NCBI RefSeq assembly: GCF_024437735.1
Contig: NZ_JANFQO010000006.1
Coordinates: 230,838 to 294,837 of the forward strand
DNA: 64,000 bases
From: Tahibacter harae
Lineage (GTDB): Bacteria > Pseudomonadota > Gammaproteobacteria > Xanthomonadales > Rhodanobacteraceae
Direction of reading: 5' to 3'
The notes beneath the pieces are model-generated. The model did no database searches, was not told the origin of the DNA, and worked only from the letters and a program-made list of their open reading frames with translations. Positions 26,402-35,292 of the stretch are shown in pieces. A program made the translations under genes and the position numbers. Numbering within the stretch: the stretch's first letter is position 1; each line of letters opens with the position of its first letter.

Positions 26402-26459
26402 CTCGTTTTTAAAAGTATAAGTTTATCTAAAGTTCTTTTGCGGCCCCTGGAGCAGGGGC
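26402..26459 (-). promoter_or_regulatory. A/T-rich putative promoter and hairpin before the adenosyltransferase gene
   Basis: Minus-strand TATACT (26419-26414) lies 15 nt ahead of the ATG and forms a good -10 hexamer inside a nearly GC-free block; the -35 is poor (near CGCAAA, about 26437). Upstream is a 7-bp stem gcccctg/caggggc (26443-26459). I searched by eye for a cobalamin riboswitch (B12-box-like gccactg motif) and saw none. Confidence 0.45.
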
Positions 26460-26526
26460 GGCCGGCGGATTGCGCAGGTGCGAGGCTGTTTACAGGAACG
26501 GCCGAACAAGGCGTGTCCCGGCATGC

Positions 26527-27135
26527 CTACGGATCCGCCTCGAAGCGCGAGGCATTCGTGTAGCTTACTTCAAACTGTCCCAGCCGATAGCGGATGCGGC
26601 TGGCGCGCGCATGGCCCAGCTGCAGGGCGAAGGCGCGCGCCGGCGGCAGGCCCAGGGCGTGGCAGAGCAGGGCGCGGATGGAGCCCGCATGGGCCATGGC
26701 GAGTACGCAGTCGTTCTCGTTGGTCGAGCCCAGCAGCGAGGCCAGCCAGGCGCCGGTGCGGCGCATCACATCGCTGAAGCTTTCGCCGCCCGGCGCTTCC
26801 TGGATCACCCAGTTGTCGGCCCAGTGGCGATAGCGTGCGGTGTCGTCGGCGGCGATCTGCTCCCAGCGCCGGCCGTCCCATTCGCCCAGATTGACCTCGC
26901 GCAGGCGCGGATCGGCCAGCGGCTCCGTGGCGAAGCGCGCGGCAAACACCTGGGCCGACTGCTGCGCCCGGCGCAGATCGCTGGTGAACAGGAAGCGCGG
27001 CGCCTCCTGGGTCCACTGGGCGGCCAGGCGCTGTATCGCCATGAAGCCGTCGGCCGACAGCGCCACGTCGGTATGGCCTATGCAGATGCCCGGCGCGGCT
27101 TCGGAATCGCCGTGGCGGACCAGGATCAGTTCCAT
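26527..27135 (-). CDS. cobC: Histidine phosphatase, alpha-ribazole phosphatase-like (CobC)
   Basis: 202-residue phosphoglycerate-mutase-fold phosphatase. Catalytic motif LVRHGDSE (RHG, residues 6-8 region), second acid-base region LREVNLGEWDGRRWEQIAA and the second His in AMAHAGSIRALLCHALGL. The position directly after cobS (10-nt overlap) supports the CobC role of removing the 5'-phosphate of alpha-ribazole or adenosylcobalamin phosphate; by sequence alone a generic phosphatase is possible. ATG 27135 gives the canonical MELILVRHG start. Confidence 0.85.
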   Translation of the reverse strand: MELILVRHGDSEAAPGICIGHTDVALSADGFMAIQRLAAQWTQEAPRFLFTSDLRRAQQSAQVFAARFATEPLADPRLREVNLGEWDGRRWEQIAADDTARYRHWADNWVIQEAPGGESFSDVMRRTGAWLASLLGSTNENDCVLAMAHAGSIRALLCHALGLPPARAFALQLGHARASRIRYRLGQFEVSYTNASRFEADP

Positions 27136-27878
27136 CGCGCGACTCCGCTCATGACCAGATAACAGGACAGCTCCACCAGCTGGTTGGCCGCGCCCAGGGT
27201 GTCGCCGGTGATGCCGCCGAGCTGGGCGCGGAAATACAGCGCTGCGAGCAGCACTACGGCGACCGCGGCCAGCGCCGCATACAGCGCCGGCAGGCCCAGC
27301 GGCGCGATCAGCAGGCCGGTGATGAGCGTGCCGCCCAGCAGCTGCGGCCAGCCCATGCCTTCGGCCACCGGCTTGTTCGCCGCCGCTTCGCGCGCGTACG
27401 GCAGCAGCGCGGCCAGCGGCAGCACGCTCCAGCGCGCCAGCACATGGCCCAGCCACAGGGCGGCGAACAGCGCGGCCGGATGCAGCGTCGCCAGCGCGAG
27501 GTATTTGCCCGACAGCACCGCGATCAGGGCCAGGCCGGCATAGCTGCCGATGCGGCTGTCGCGCATGATTTCCAGCTTGCGTTCGCGCGTGAAGCCGCCG
27601 CCGAGGCCGTCGGCGGTGTCGGCCAGGCCGTCCTCGTGGAAGCCGCCGGTGGCCACGACGGCGGCGGCCAGTGCGGCCCAGGGCGCGAGGCCCGGCGGCA
27701 GCCATTGCAGCGCGGCCCAGGCGGCCGCGGCGGCGATGGCGGCGACCACGGCACCGACTAGCGGAAACAGCGCCGCCGCGCGGGCGAGTTCGGCCGGCTG
27801 CGCATAGCTCCAGCGCGCCAGCGGCAGGCGCGTGAGAAAGGTCGCGGCGGTGGCGAACAGGCGCAGCGGGTTGCTCAT
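27126..27878 (-). CDS. cobS: Adenosylcobinamide-GDP ribazoletransferase CobS
   Basis: 250-residue polytopic inner-membrane enzyme that joins adenosylcobinamide-GDP to alpha-ribazole, the last assembly step of B12. The family motif GGFHEDGLADTADGLGGGFT (metal/phosphate binding) and RIGSYAGLALI are present, with about seven hydrophobic helices after it. ATG 27878 is chosen over the in-frame ATG at 27959 because it gives the normal MSNPLRLFATAATFLTRLP opening. The other nucleotide-loop genes (cobU, cobT) are not in the window. Confidence 0.95.
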   Translation of the reverse strand: MSNPLRLFATAATFLTRLPLARWSYAQPAELARAAALFPLVGAVVAAIAAAAAWAALQWLPPGLAPWAALAAAVVATGGFHEDGLADTADGLGGGFTRERKLEIMRDSRIGSYAGLALIAVLSGKYLALATLHPAALFAALWLGHVLARWSVLPLAALLPYAREAAANKPVAEGMGWPQLLGGTLITGLLIAPLGLPALYAALAAVAVVLLAALYFRAQLGGITGDTLGAANQLVELSCYLVMSGVARWN

Positions 27879-28006
27879 GCGGGCGGGACGGCAGGGCGGA
27901 CGGCGAGCGTAGCGGATGGCAGGCGGATACGGGAATGGCCGCCCGTCATGAGGCAGCATGCCGCAGCTTCGTCGCGCGCGGTGCCGGCGCCCGTATCATT
28001 GGGCGC

Positions 28007-29227
28007 ATGACTGCGCACTTCGATGTGATCCTGATTGGCGGCGGCCTGGTCGGCACCAGCCTGGCCATCGCGCTCAACCACAGCGGCCTCAAGGTCGGCC
28101 TGGTCGAGGCGGCCGCGCCGCGCGCCGGCAGCGCGCCGCGCGAGGACGAACGCAACCTGGCACTGGCCCGCGCCAGCGTGACCGCGCTGGAAACCCTGGG
28201 CGTATGGCGCCACCTGGCCGGCGCGGCCAGCGCCATCCGCGAAATCCATATCAGCCGTGCCGGCGAATTCGGCAGCCTGCGCCTGTCCGCTGCCCAGCAG
28301 GGGCTGGAGGCACTCGGCAGCGTGGTGCCGGCGCGCGACCTCGGCGCCGCCTTGCTGCGCGAACTGGAACAGTGCACAGGAATACAACGCTACATTCCGG
28401 CGCAGTTGCTCGACGCCCGCGCCGGTGCCGATGCGGTGGAACTGCGCCTGTCCACGCCGGACGGCGAAACCACACTGTCCGCGCGCCTGCTGGTCGGTGC
28501 CGACGGCACGGCCTCGCGGGTGCGCGCGCTGTGCGGCATCGGCGTGGACGAGGTCGACTACGGCCAGACGCTCTTCGTCGGCAGCATCCAGCCCGGCACG
28601 GCATTGGACGGCCGTGCCTACGAACGTTTCAGCGATTCCGGCCCGGTCGCCCTGCTCCCGCTGGCCGAGCGCCGCGCCGGTCTGGTGCTCAGCGTCGCGG
28701 CTGATGAAGCCGCGCAGCTGGCCCAGGCCGACGATGCCGCCTATCTCGCCTATGCCCAGCAGCGCTTCGGCTGGCGCGCCGGCCGCTTCAGCCGGCCCGG
28801 CCGGCGCAGCGCGCACCCGATCCGGCGCGTGGTCGCACAGGCCTTGACCGCGCCGCGCTGCGTACTGGTCGGCAATGCGGCGCAGACCATCCATCCCATC
28901 GGCGCGCAGGGCTTCAACCTGGGCCTGCGCGATGCGCTGCAACTGGCCGAGCGGCTGATCCACGCCCGCCGCGGCGGCGGCGACCCGGGTTCCGCCGGAC
29001 TGCTGCAGGCCTACGCCGCCGGCCGTCGCGAGGACCGCGACGGCACGCTCGCCTTCAGCGACGGCCTGGTGCGCCTGGCCTGCAATCCCTCGCCGCTGCT
29101 GCGGCCGCTGCGCAGCCTGGGGCTGCTGCTGCTGGATGGCGTGCCCGGCCTGGCCGGCGCCGTCGCGCGCCGCGGCATGGGCTTCCGCGGTCAACCTTCC
29201 ACGTATGCACTTGGAGCACGCCCATGA
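28007..29227 (+). CDS. ubiH: 2-octaprenyl-6-methoxyphenol hydroxylase-type FAD monooxygenase UbiH
   Basis: 406-residue flavoprotein hydroxylase of ubiquinone biosynthesis. FAD fingerprint VILIGGGLVGTSLAIALNHS, the second (DG) motif LLVGADGTASRVRALCGI and the third flavin motif GNAAQTIHPIGAQGFNLGLRDA, which matches the UbiH subfamily (IHPIAGQG-like). ATG 28007 is preferred to 27935, whose extra residues look like upstream sequence. Overlaps the next gene by 4 nt (ATGA), giving the ubiH-ubiI pair common in gammaproteobacteria. Confidence 0.93.
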   Translation: MTAHFDVILIGGGLVGTSLAIALNHSGLKVGLVEAAAPRAGSAPREDERNLALARASVTALETLGVWRHLAGAASAIREIHISRAGEFGSLRLSAAQQGLEALGSVVPARDLGAALLRELEQCTGIQRYIPAQLLDARAGADAVELRLSTPDGETTLSARLLVGADGTASRVRALCGIGVDEVDYGQTLFVGSIQPGTALDGRAYERFSDSGPVALLPLAERRAGLVLSVAADEAAQLAQADDAAYLAYAQQRFGWRAGRFSRPGRRSAHPIRRVVAQALTAPRCVLVGNAAQTIHPIGAQGFNLGLRDALQLAERLIHARRGGGDPGSAGLLQAYAAGRREDRDGTLAFSDGLVRLACNPSPLLRPLRSLGLLLLDGVPGLAGAVARRGMGFRGQPSTYALGARP

Positions 29228-30408
29228 GGCCGCGCAACGTATTCGATATCGCCGTGGTCGGCGCCGGCATGGTCGGTGCCGCCGCGGCCCTGGCCCTGGC
29301 CCGCCGCGGCTTGCGCGTCGCGCTGCTGGAAGAGCGCGAGCCCGCGCGCTGGGACGCCGCCGACGAAGTCGACCTGCGCGTGGTCGCGCTGGCGCCGTCG
29401 GCGGTGGATCTGTTCGGGCAACTGGGCGTGTGGGATGCGATCCGCTCCGCCCGCGCCGCGCCGTACCGGCGCATGCAGGTCTGGGACAGCGGCAGCGGCG
29501 CACAGATCGAATTCGACGCGGCCGACCGTGGCGAGGCCGAGCTGGGCTGGATCGTCGAGAACCGCCTGATCCAGCATTGCCTGTGGAACGCGCTGCAGGC
29601 CGAGGCCAATGTCAGCCTGCGCTGCCCGGCCCGGGTCGTGGCGACCGAGGATGAAGGCGAGGCCCGCGTGCTGCGCCTGGACGACGACGGCAAGCTCAGC
29701 GCGCGCCTGGTCGTCGCCGCCGACGGCGCGGCCTCGCCGCTGCGCCATCTGCTGGATATCGGTGCCAGCGGCCACGTCTACGACCAGCATGCCCTGGTCG
29801 CCCACGTGCAGACCGTGCGTGCGCACGAAAACACCGCCTGGCAGCGCTTCCTGCCCACCGGCACGCTGGCTTTCCTGCCGCTGGCGGACGGGCGCTGCTC
29901 CATCGTCTGGTCGCTGCCGGCGGAAGAATGCCGCCGCCTGCGCGAGCTGGACGCGGACAGCTTCCTGCGCGAACTGGGCTGCGCCTTCGATTTCCGTCTC
30001 GGCCCGGTCAATGCCGTTTCCGCACGCGCCGAGTTCCCGCTGCGCCTGCTGCTGGCCGACCGCTATATCGCGCCGCGCTTCGCTTTGATCGGTGACGCCG
30101 CCCATGTCGTGCATCCGTTGGGCGGGCAGGGCGTGAACCTGGGCCTGCGCGATGTCAGCGCACTGGCCGAAGCGGTGACCGCGGCGCGCGACCAGGGCCG
30201 CGATATCGGCGCCGAAACCGTGTTGCGCCGCTACGAACGCCGCCGGCGCAGCGACAACACACTGTCGGCCTGGGGCTTCGACGGCATCAACCGCGTATTC
30301 CGCAGCGAGTTTGAACCGCTGGTACTGGCCCGCGGCCTGGGCCTGCGCGCCGTCAACGCGATAGGGCCGCTGAAGCAGCTGTTCGTGCGGCATGCGGCGG
30401 GGCGGTGA
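29224..30408 (+). CDS. ubiI: Ubiquinone FAD-dependent hydroxylase UbiI/VisC-like
   Basis: 394-residue paralogue of UbiH, coupled to it by ATGA. Motifs: DIAVVGAGMVGAAAALALAR, LVVAADGAASPLRHLLDI, and GDAAHVVHPLGGQGVNLGLR, the H-P-L-A/G-G-Q-G form typical of UbiI/UbiF/VisC proteins. It likely hydroxylates ring position C5 of the ubiquinone precursor; distinguishing UbiI from UbiF needs a phylogeny. No membrane segment; these enzymes act in a soluble/peripheral Ubi complex. Confidence 0.88.
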   Translation: MRPRNVFDIAVVGAGMVGAAAALALARRGLRVALLEEREPARWDAADEVDLRVVALAPSAVDLFGQLGVWDAIRSARAAPYRRMQVWDSGSGAQIEFDAADRGEAELGWIVENRLIQHCLWNALQAEANVSLRCPARVVATEDEGEARVLRLDDDGKLSARLVVAADGAASPLRHLLDIGASGHVYDQHALVAHVQTVRAHENTAWQRFLPTGTLAFLPLADGRCSIVWSLPAEECRRLRELDADSFLRELGCAFDFRLGPVNAVSARAEFPLRLLLADRYIAPRFALIGDAAHVVHPLGGQGVNLGLRDVSALAEAVTAARDQGRDIGAETVLRRYERRRRSDNTLSAWGFDGINRVFRSEFEPLVLARGLGLRAVNAIGPLKQLFVRHAAGR

Positions 30409-30648
30409 TGCGCAGGGACAGGTGTTCGGGATCCGTGAATGCGGAGTCCGGCCTGTAATGCGGTCCGGCACGTCCTGATTTCGCTGCTGCAACGAATCCC
30501 GGATCCTGGCTCCAGCGCGCCTGGAACTCGCTGTTCCGCTGCATCCGGATCCTCACGTCCCCGGATCCCGGCTTCGGCTTTCTCCCGCGGTTCTGCGTAC
30601 AGGTAGTCGAAGCGGCCGCTCGTGCCGCCGGCTATCGCAGGGGACGTC

Positions 30649-32160
30649 ATGCTCTACCGTGTCTTGATGGGTTTGCTCGCCTGGCTCGTGCTGGCCGCTG
30701 CCGCGCCGGCGCAGACGGTGATCTGGGTGACCAACGCGCAGGCGTTCGGTCCGGGTTCGCTGCGTCAGGCTGTGCTGGATCTGCAGCCGGCGGCGACCGG
30801 CGTGCAGGAGATCCGCTTCGCGCTGGGATCGCAGACCGGCACCACCATCTTCCTCAACCAGCCCATGCCGGATATCCGCGGCGCCAACGTGCGCATAGAC
30901 GCGGCCGATACCACGGGCGGCGTCATCATCGACGGCGGCGGCCACCAGCAGTTCCGCGTGCCGGCGGGCTCCACCACCACCAGCCTCAGCGTGGCCAACC
31001 TGACCCTGCGCCGCGGCGGCACCCTGGGCAGCGGCGGCTGCATCAGCGTGGCCCGTGCCGGCACCAGCCTCAGCCTGGACCGCGTCACGCTGGAGGAATG
31101 CCGCGCTTACTACGACGCCGCGACAGCGCCGGCCCTGGGCGGCGCGGTCTTCGCCGCCGGGCCGCTGACCGTGCGCGATTCGGTGTTCAGCGGCAACAGC
31201 ATGAACACGCTGGGTAGCGCCACGGTCAGCGCGAACGCGAATGGCGGCGCCATCGGCAAGACCGGCCTGCATCCGGTCACCGTGCAGCGCTCAAGCTTCC
31301 GCGACAACCGCGTCTACCTCACCAACACCGATGCGCCGTTCTGCGCCAGCGGTGCCGGCGGCGCGATCTATTTGTCCATGCCCGGCATGCCGGGCACCGA
31401 CGTGGTGATCGAGGATTCCAGCTTCGTCAACAATTCCACGCCCTGCCGCAATCCGACCGTCACCTACGACATCGATGGCGCCGGCGACGGTGGCGGTATC
31501 TATTTCTACGGCGAATACGTGAGCCTGCGCTTCAACGCCAACTACTTTGAAAACAACCGCGGCCGCCGCGGCGGCGGCATCGGCATCATCGGTGCGCTGG
31601 CTTCCACGCCGGTGGTTACCAACAACACCTTCCACCGCAACCGCGCCACTGCTTCCGGCGGCGGACTGCTGATCCTCAACTGCTGCTATTCCCAGGTGCT
31701 CAACAACACCTTCAGCGAGAACGTATCCCTGTCCAGCAACTACGGCGGCCAGTTCTCCCTGTATGGCGGCGGCACGCTGGCGTTGTTCAACAACATCGCC
31801 ACGGCGGCCGATACTGACAGCGGCCTGCTGTGCAATGCCAGCTCGGGCCAGATCAGCGCCGGCGGCAACCTCTACACGCGCAACGACTGCCCTGTCGCCG
31901 GCGACAGCAGCAGCCAGGCCATCGGCGCCATGCCCTGGCTGCAGGCGCCGTCGATGAGCGGCGGCTACGTACTGAGCCAGCGCTCCGCCTACGGCGCGCC
32001 GTCCATCGACAGCGCCGACGAAGCCCACTGCGTGCCATACGACGTACGCGGCATAGTCCGCCCCGTGGATGGCGACGGCGACCTGGTCGCACGCTGCGAT
32101 GTGGGCGCGGTGGAGAACTCGCTGGTGGACCGGCTGTTCAAGGACGGGTTTGAAGATTGA
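30649..32160 (+). CDS. Secreted right-handed beta-helix protein with C-terminal LFKDGFE tail
   Basis: 503 residues from ATG 30649 (preceded by an aggggac ribosome site); an in-frame ATG nine codons upstream is less likely. Signal peptide MLYRVLMGLLAWLVLAAAAPA. The mature protein shows repeated Asn/Gly-rich beta-helix rungs (FSGNSMNTLGS, FENNRGRRGGGIGIIG, NNTFHRNRATASGGGLLI, NNTFSENVSLSS), as in polymorphic outer-membrane/pectate-lyase-like folds. It ends VDRLFKDGFED and stop, the short C-terminal signature shared with three other exported proteins here. Function unknown; surface or extracellular location is inferred. Confidence 0.85.
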   Translation: MLYRVLMGLLAWLVLAAAAPAQTVIWVTNAQAFGPGSLRQAVLDLQPAATGVQEIRFALGSQTGTTIFLNQPMPDIRGANVRIDAADTTGGVIIDGGGHQQFRVPAGSTTTSLSVANLTLRRGGTLGSGGCISVARAGTSLSLDRVTLEECRAYYDAATAPALGGAVFAAGPLTVRDSVFSGNSMNTLGSATVSANANGGAIGKTGLHPVTVQRSSFRDNRVYLTNTDAPFCASGAGGAIYLSMPGMPGTDVVIEDSSFVNNSTPCRNPTVTYDIDGAGDGGGIYFYGEYVSLRFNANYFENNRGRRGGGIGIIGALASTPVVTNNTFHRNRATASGGGLLILNCCYSQVLNNTFSENVSLSSNYGGQFSLYGGGTLALFNNIATAADTDSGLLCNASSGQISAGGNLYTRNDCPVAGDSSSQAIGAMPWLQAPSMSGGYVLSQRSAYGAPSIDSADEAHCVPYDVRGIVRPVDGDGDLVARCDVGAVENSLVDRLFKDGFED

Positions 32161-32197
32161 GACTGGGATACGCAACGCAAAGTCCAAAGCCTGATAG

Positions 32198-32235
32198 CCC
32201 TCTCCCCCAGGCGCGGATGCGCCTGGGGGAGAGGG
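32198..32235. repeat. Long perfect palindrome (REP-like or terminator hairpin)
   Basis: Two perfect 17-nt arms (32198-32214 and 32219-32235) around a GGAT loop: ccctctcccccaggcgc and its complement, followed by ttgggtcaggggc. Lies 38 nt after the beta-helix gene. The composition (ctctcccc... gggagagggttgggg) is that of dispersed intergenic repeats common in xanthomonads. It could also terminate transcription although no T-run follows. The rest of the 332-nt gap (32161-32492) shows no gene. Confidence 0.7.
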
Positions 32236-32492
32236 TTGGGTCAGGGGCAAGGCATCAGTCGCGAAAGCGCCCAAGTTTTCGCCGGCGGCGGGCTTTGAAT
32301 TCTTGACAGAAAATCCAAACGGCGCGACGGGTTTCAGCGTCGCCCGCTCAGCCCGGCCATCCCCCGGCGCGTTCCGCACCCGGCCGAAATACTCCGAATC
32401 CATCACACGGCGCTGTAACGCTCCCGTCATTCGCACTTCCCACACTGCGCGGCTGTCGCCGGCCCGGCCGGCTCATTGTCCAGGGGAAGATC

Positions 32493-35084
32493 ATGAAAAC
32501 CGCAATGGCGCTGGCCGTGGCGATGGCGCTGGCCGGCTGTGCCGAGGTGGCGGCCGCGCAGGTGCGCATCACCGAGTTCATGTACAGCGGCAACGGACCG
32601 GAGTTCGTCGAGATCACCAACACGGGTGCCGCCGCGGTCGATCTCGCGGGCTGGAGTTTCGACGACGACAGCGGAGTGGCCGGCAGCTTTGCCATCGGCG
32701 CCCTGGGCACCCTGGCCCCGGGCCAGTCCGCACTCATCACCGAAGGCGATGCGACGGCGTTCCGCACGGCCTGGGGGCTGTGCGCGGCGGCCAAGGTCGT
32801 CGGCGGCAACGGCCACAATCTCAGCCGCAACGACGTCATCAACATCTATGACGCCGCCGGCGCCCAGGTCGACAAGCTGCGCTACGGCGACCAGAACTTC
32901 CCGGGCAGCCTGCGCACGCAGAACGTCGCCGGCTGGGTTTCAGCCCTGGGCCTGGGCGCCGATACGATTGCGCAGTGGACGCTGGCCAGCATCGGCGATG
33001 CGGAGAACTCGCGCGCCTCCAGCAGCGGTGACGTCGGCAGCCCAGGCCTGAGCACGCGCGCCGCGCAGCCGTTCGATCCCTGCGCGCCGCTGGGGCCGCG
33101 CCTGCGCATCACCGAATACCTGTACGACGGCCCGGACGGCGAGTTCGTCGAATTCACGAATGTCGGCGACAGCCCGGCGGATCTCAGCGGCTGGAGCTTC
33201 GACGACGACAGCAATATCGCCGGCACAGTCAGCCTGAGCGCCTTCGGCACGGTGCAGCCCGGCGAATCCGTGCTGTTCACCGACAGCACGGCGGCCGCAT
33301 TCCGCAACGCCTGGAACCTGTGCAGCGCCGTGAAAGTGATCGGCGGCAACACCGTGGGCCTGGGCCGCGCGGATCAGATCAATCTCTATGACAGCACTGG
33401 CCAGCGCGTGGACCGCCTGACCTACAACGACCAGGCCATCGCCGGTTCCATCCGCACCAAGGACAAGAGCGGCTGGGTTTCCGCCGCCGGTCTCGGCGCG
33501 GACCAGATCCTGGAATGGACCTTGTCCGCCAGCGGCGACGCCGAAGCGTCGCGCAGCTCCAGCGGCGGCGCGGTCGGCAGTCCGGGCCGCAGCACGCGCG
33601 CGCTGTTCGACTTCGATCCCTGCGCCGGCAGCAGCGGTGCGCCGGTGGTCACGGTCGACGTGGCGCAGACCACGCGCCGGCTGGATCTCGCGGTCAATGG
33701 CGGCGGCGCCGTCGCGGCGACGATCGGCGACGCCACGGATCCGGCCCTGCACGACGGCATCGTGCTGCGCCTGGGCGATCCCGATGGCGACGTGTCCGCG
33801 CTGAGTCTGAGCCTGGACAGCAGCAACCCGGCGGTCGTCGCCGATTCGGGCCTCGCCCTCAGCGGCAGCGGCGATACGCGCACCTTGCGCATCACGCCGG
33901 CCGGCGTGGGCTACAGCACCATCACCGTGCGCGCCACCGACGCGAACAACCTGAGCGGCAGCTACGTGATCGCCTATGCCGCCGCGGCGGCCGGCGGCGC
34001 GGGCACGCGCCATTTCACCGGCGCCAGCGATGCGTCGGCCGCCATCGACAGCGGCGACCATATGCTGGTCGCCGACGACGAAGGTCAGCGCCTGCGCCTG
34101 TATCCGCGCGATGCCTCGGGCCTGGCCGAGAACGGCTTCGATTTCACGGCTGCGCTGGGCCTTACCGATATTGACGGTGGCACGCCGCGCGAAGTCGATA
34201 TCGAAGGCGCCGCGCGCGACGGCGACCTGATCTACTGGACCGGCTCGCATTCCAACAAGAAGGACAACGGCGCGGCCCGGCCCAACCGCCAGCGCATCTT
34301 CTCCACCCGGATCAGCGGCTCGGGCGCGCAGACCGCGCTGAGCTATGTCGCACGCTACGATCATCTGCGCACCGACCTGCTCAACTGGGATCATGCCAAC
34401 GGCCACGGCCTCGGCGCCGACGCGCTGGGCCTCAGCGCCAGCGCCGCGACCGGCGTATGGCCCGAACGCATCGACGGCTTCAATATCGAAGGCCTGGCCC
34501 TGGCGCCGGATGCGGAAGGCCTCTACATCGCCTTCCGCGCGCCGCTGCTGCCGCTGGACCAGCGCAACAAGGCGCTGGTGATCCACGCGGCCAATCTGCG
34601 CAGCGTGATCGCCGCCGCGCCGCCGGGCGGTTCCGCTGCCGCCGGCAGCCTGCAATTTGCCGCGCCCATCGAGCTGGATCTGGGCGGCCGCGGCATCCGC
34701 GATATCGTGCGCATGGCCACTGGTGCCTATCTGCTCGCCGCCGGCCCGGTCGCCGCTGCCACGGGTACGGCGCCGGCGGATTTCCGCCTGTATGCCTGGA
34801 GCGGCAATGCTGCCGATGCGCCGCAACTGCTGCAGGCCGATCTTGCCGTGATTACCGCCGCAGGCAGCCTGGAAACGCTGGTCAATGCGGGCAGCCTCTC
34901 CGGCGGCGAGGGCGTGCTGGAACTCGTGTCCGACAGCGGCGACAGCGTCTGGTACAACGACGGCGTGATCGCCAAGGACCTGCCCGAGGTGCGCCAGCGC
35001 AAGTTCGTCGGCGGCCGCGTCACGCTGGATATTCCGGCGGCGGTGAATGACCGGCTGTTCGTGGACGGTTTTGAACAGCCCTGA
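32493..35084 (+). CDS. Exported protein with two lamin-tail domains, DUF3616-like region and LFVDGFE tail
   Basis: 863 residues. Leader MKTAMALAVAMALAGCAEVAAAQ can be read two ways: a lipobox (LAGC) or signal peptidase I cleavage after AAA-Q. Two tandem lamin-tail-type beta domains follow (VRITEFMYSGNGPEFVEITN, about 24-195; LRITEYLYDGPDGEFVEFTN, about 203-375), each closing with a near-identical GSPGxSTRA/DPC block. Residues about 380-500 form a beta domain with DGDVSALSLSLDSSNP. From about 510 the sequence resembles DUF3616 (DVDIEGAARDGDLIYWTGSH-like: the conserved D-I-E-G, YW-G-S-H, GFNIEGLALAPD). It ends DRLFVDGFEQP. Probably a surface or secreted protein; function unknown. Confidence 0.86.
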   Translation: MKTAMALAVAMALAGCAEVAAAQVRITEFMYSGNGPEFVEITNTGAAAVDLAGWSFDDDSGVAGSFAIGALGTLAPGQSALITEGDATAFRTAWGLCAAAKVVGGNGHNLSRNDVINIYDAAGAQVDKLRYGDQNFPGSLRTQNVAGWVSALGLGADTIAQWTLASIGDAENSRASSSGDVGSPGLSTRAAQPFDPCAPLGPRLRITEYLYDGPDGEFVEFTNVGDSPADLSGWSFDDDSNIAGTVSLSAFGTVQPGESVLFTDSTAAAFRNAWNLCSAVKVIGGNTVGLGRADQINLYDSTGQRVDRLTYNDQAIAGSIRTKDKSGWVSAAGLGADQILEWTLSASGDAEASRSSSGGAVGSPGRSTRALFDFDPCAGSSGAPVVTVDVAQTTRRLDLAVNGGGAVAATIGDATDPALHDGIVLRLGDPDGDVSALSLSLDSSNPAVVADSGLALSGSGDTRTLRITPAGVGYSTITVRATDANNLSGSYVIAYAAAAAGGAGTRHFTGASDASAAIDSGDHMLVADDEGQRLRLYPRDASGLAENGFDFTAALGLTDIDGGTPREVDIEGAARDGDLIYWTGSHSNKKDNGAARPNRQRIFSTRISGSGAQTALSYVARYDHLRTDLLNWDHANGHGLGADALGLSASAATGVWPERIDGFNIEGLALAPDAEGLYIAFRAPLLPLDQRNKALVIHAANLRSVIAAAPPGGSAAAGSLQFAAPIELDLGGRGIRDIVRMATGAYLLAAGPVAAATGTAPADFRLYAWSGNAADAPQLLQADLAVITAAGSLETLVNAGSLSGGEGVLELVSDSGDSVWYNDGVIAKDLPEVRQRKFVGGRVTLDIPAAVNDRLFVDGFEQP

Positions 35085-35292
35085 GCGGGCGGCGGTCTGG
35101 CAATCGTCGGGATCAGGCAGGAAACCGGCGGCGGGTATTTTCGCCGCCGGTGGTCATCCGAAAGAAGCGCCGTTGGCAAAGCAGTGCGGCGTGCATCCGC
35201 GCCAGCGCTGATTTGCCGATACGCCGACACAACGGTGCCTCCGCGTCCGGTCGCGCGCCGGCAGAAGGAGTCCTGCAGATCGGCGCGAACAG

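Noticed and set aside
26400..26526. Possible cobalamin riboswitch before the adenosyltransferase gene
   Set aside because: Only 127 nt are available and no B12-box-like motif or the expected multi-stem layout is visible.
30409..30648. Repeated cggatcc/gggatcc words after ubiI suggesting a repeat array
   Set aside because: The copies are short, irregularly spaced and partly mismatched; not enough for a repeat or CRISPR call.
35085..35292. Small ORFs on both strands between the lamin-tail protein and the serine hydrolase
   Set aside because: Low-complexity composition, no ribosome sites and no recognisable motif.
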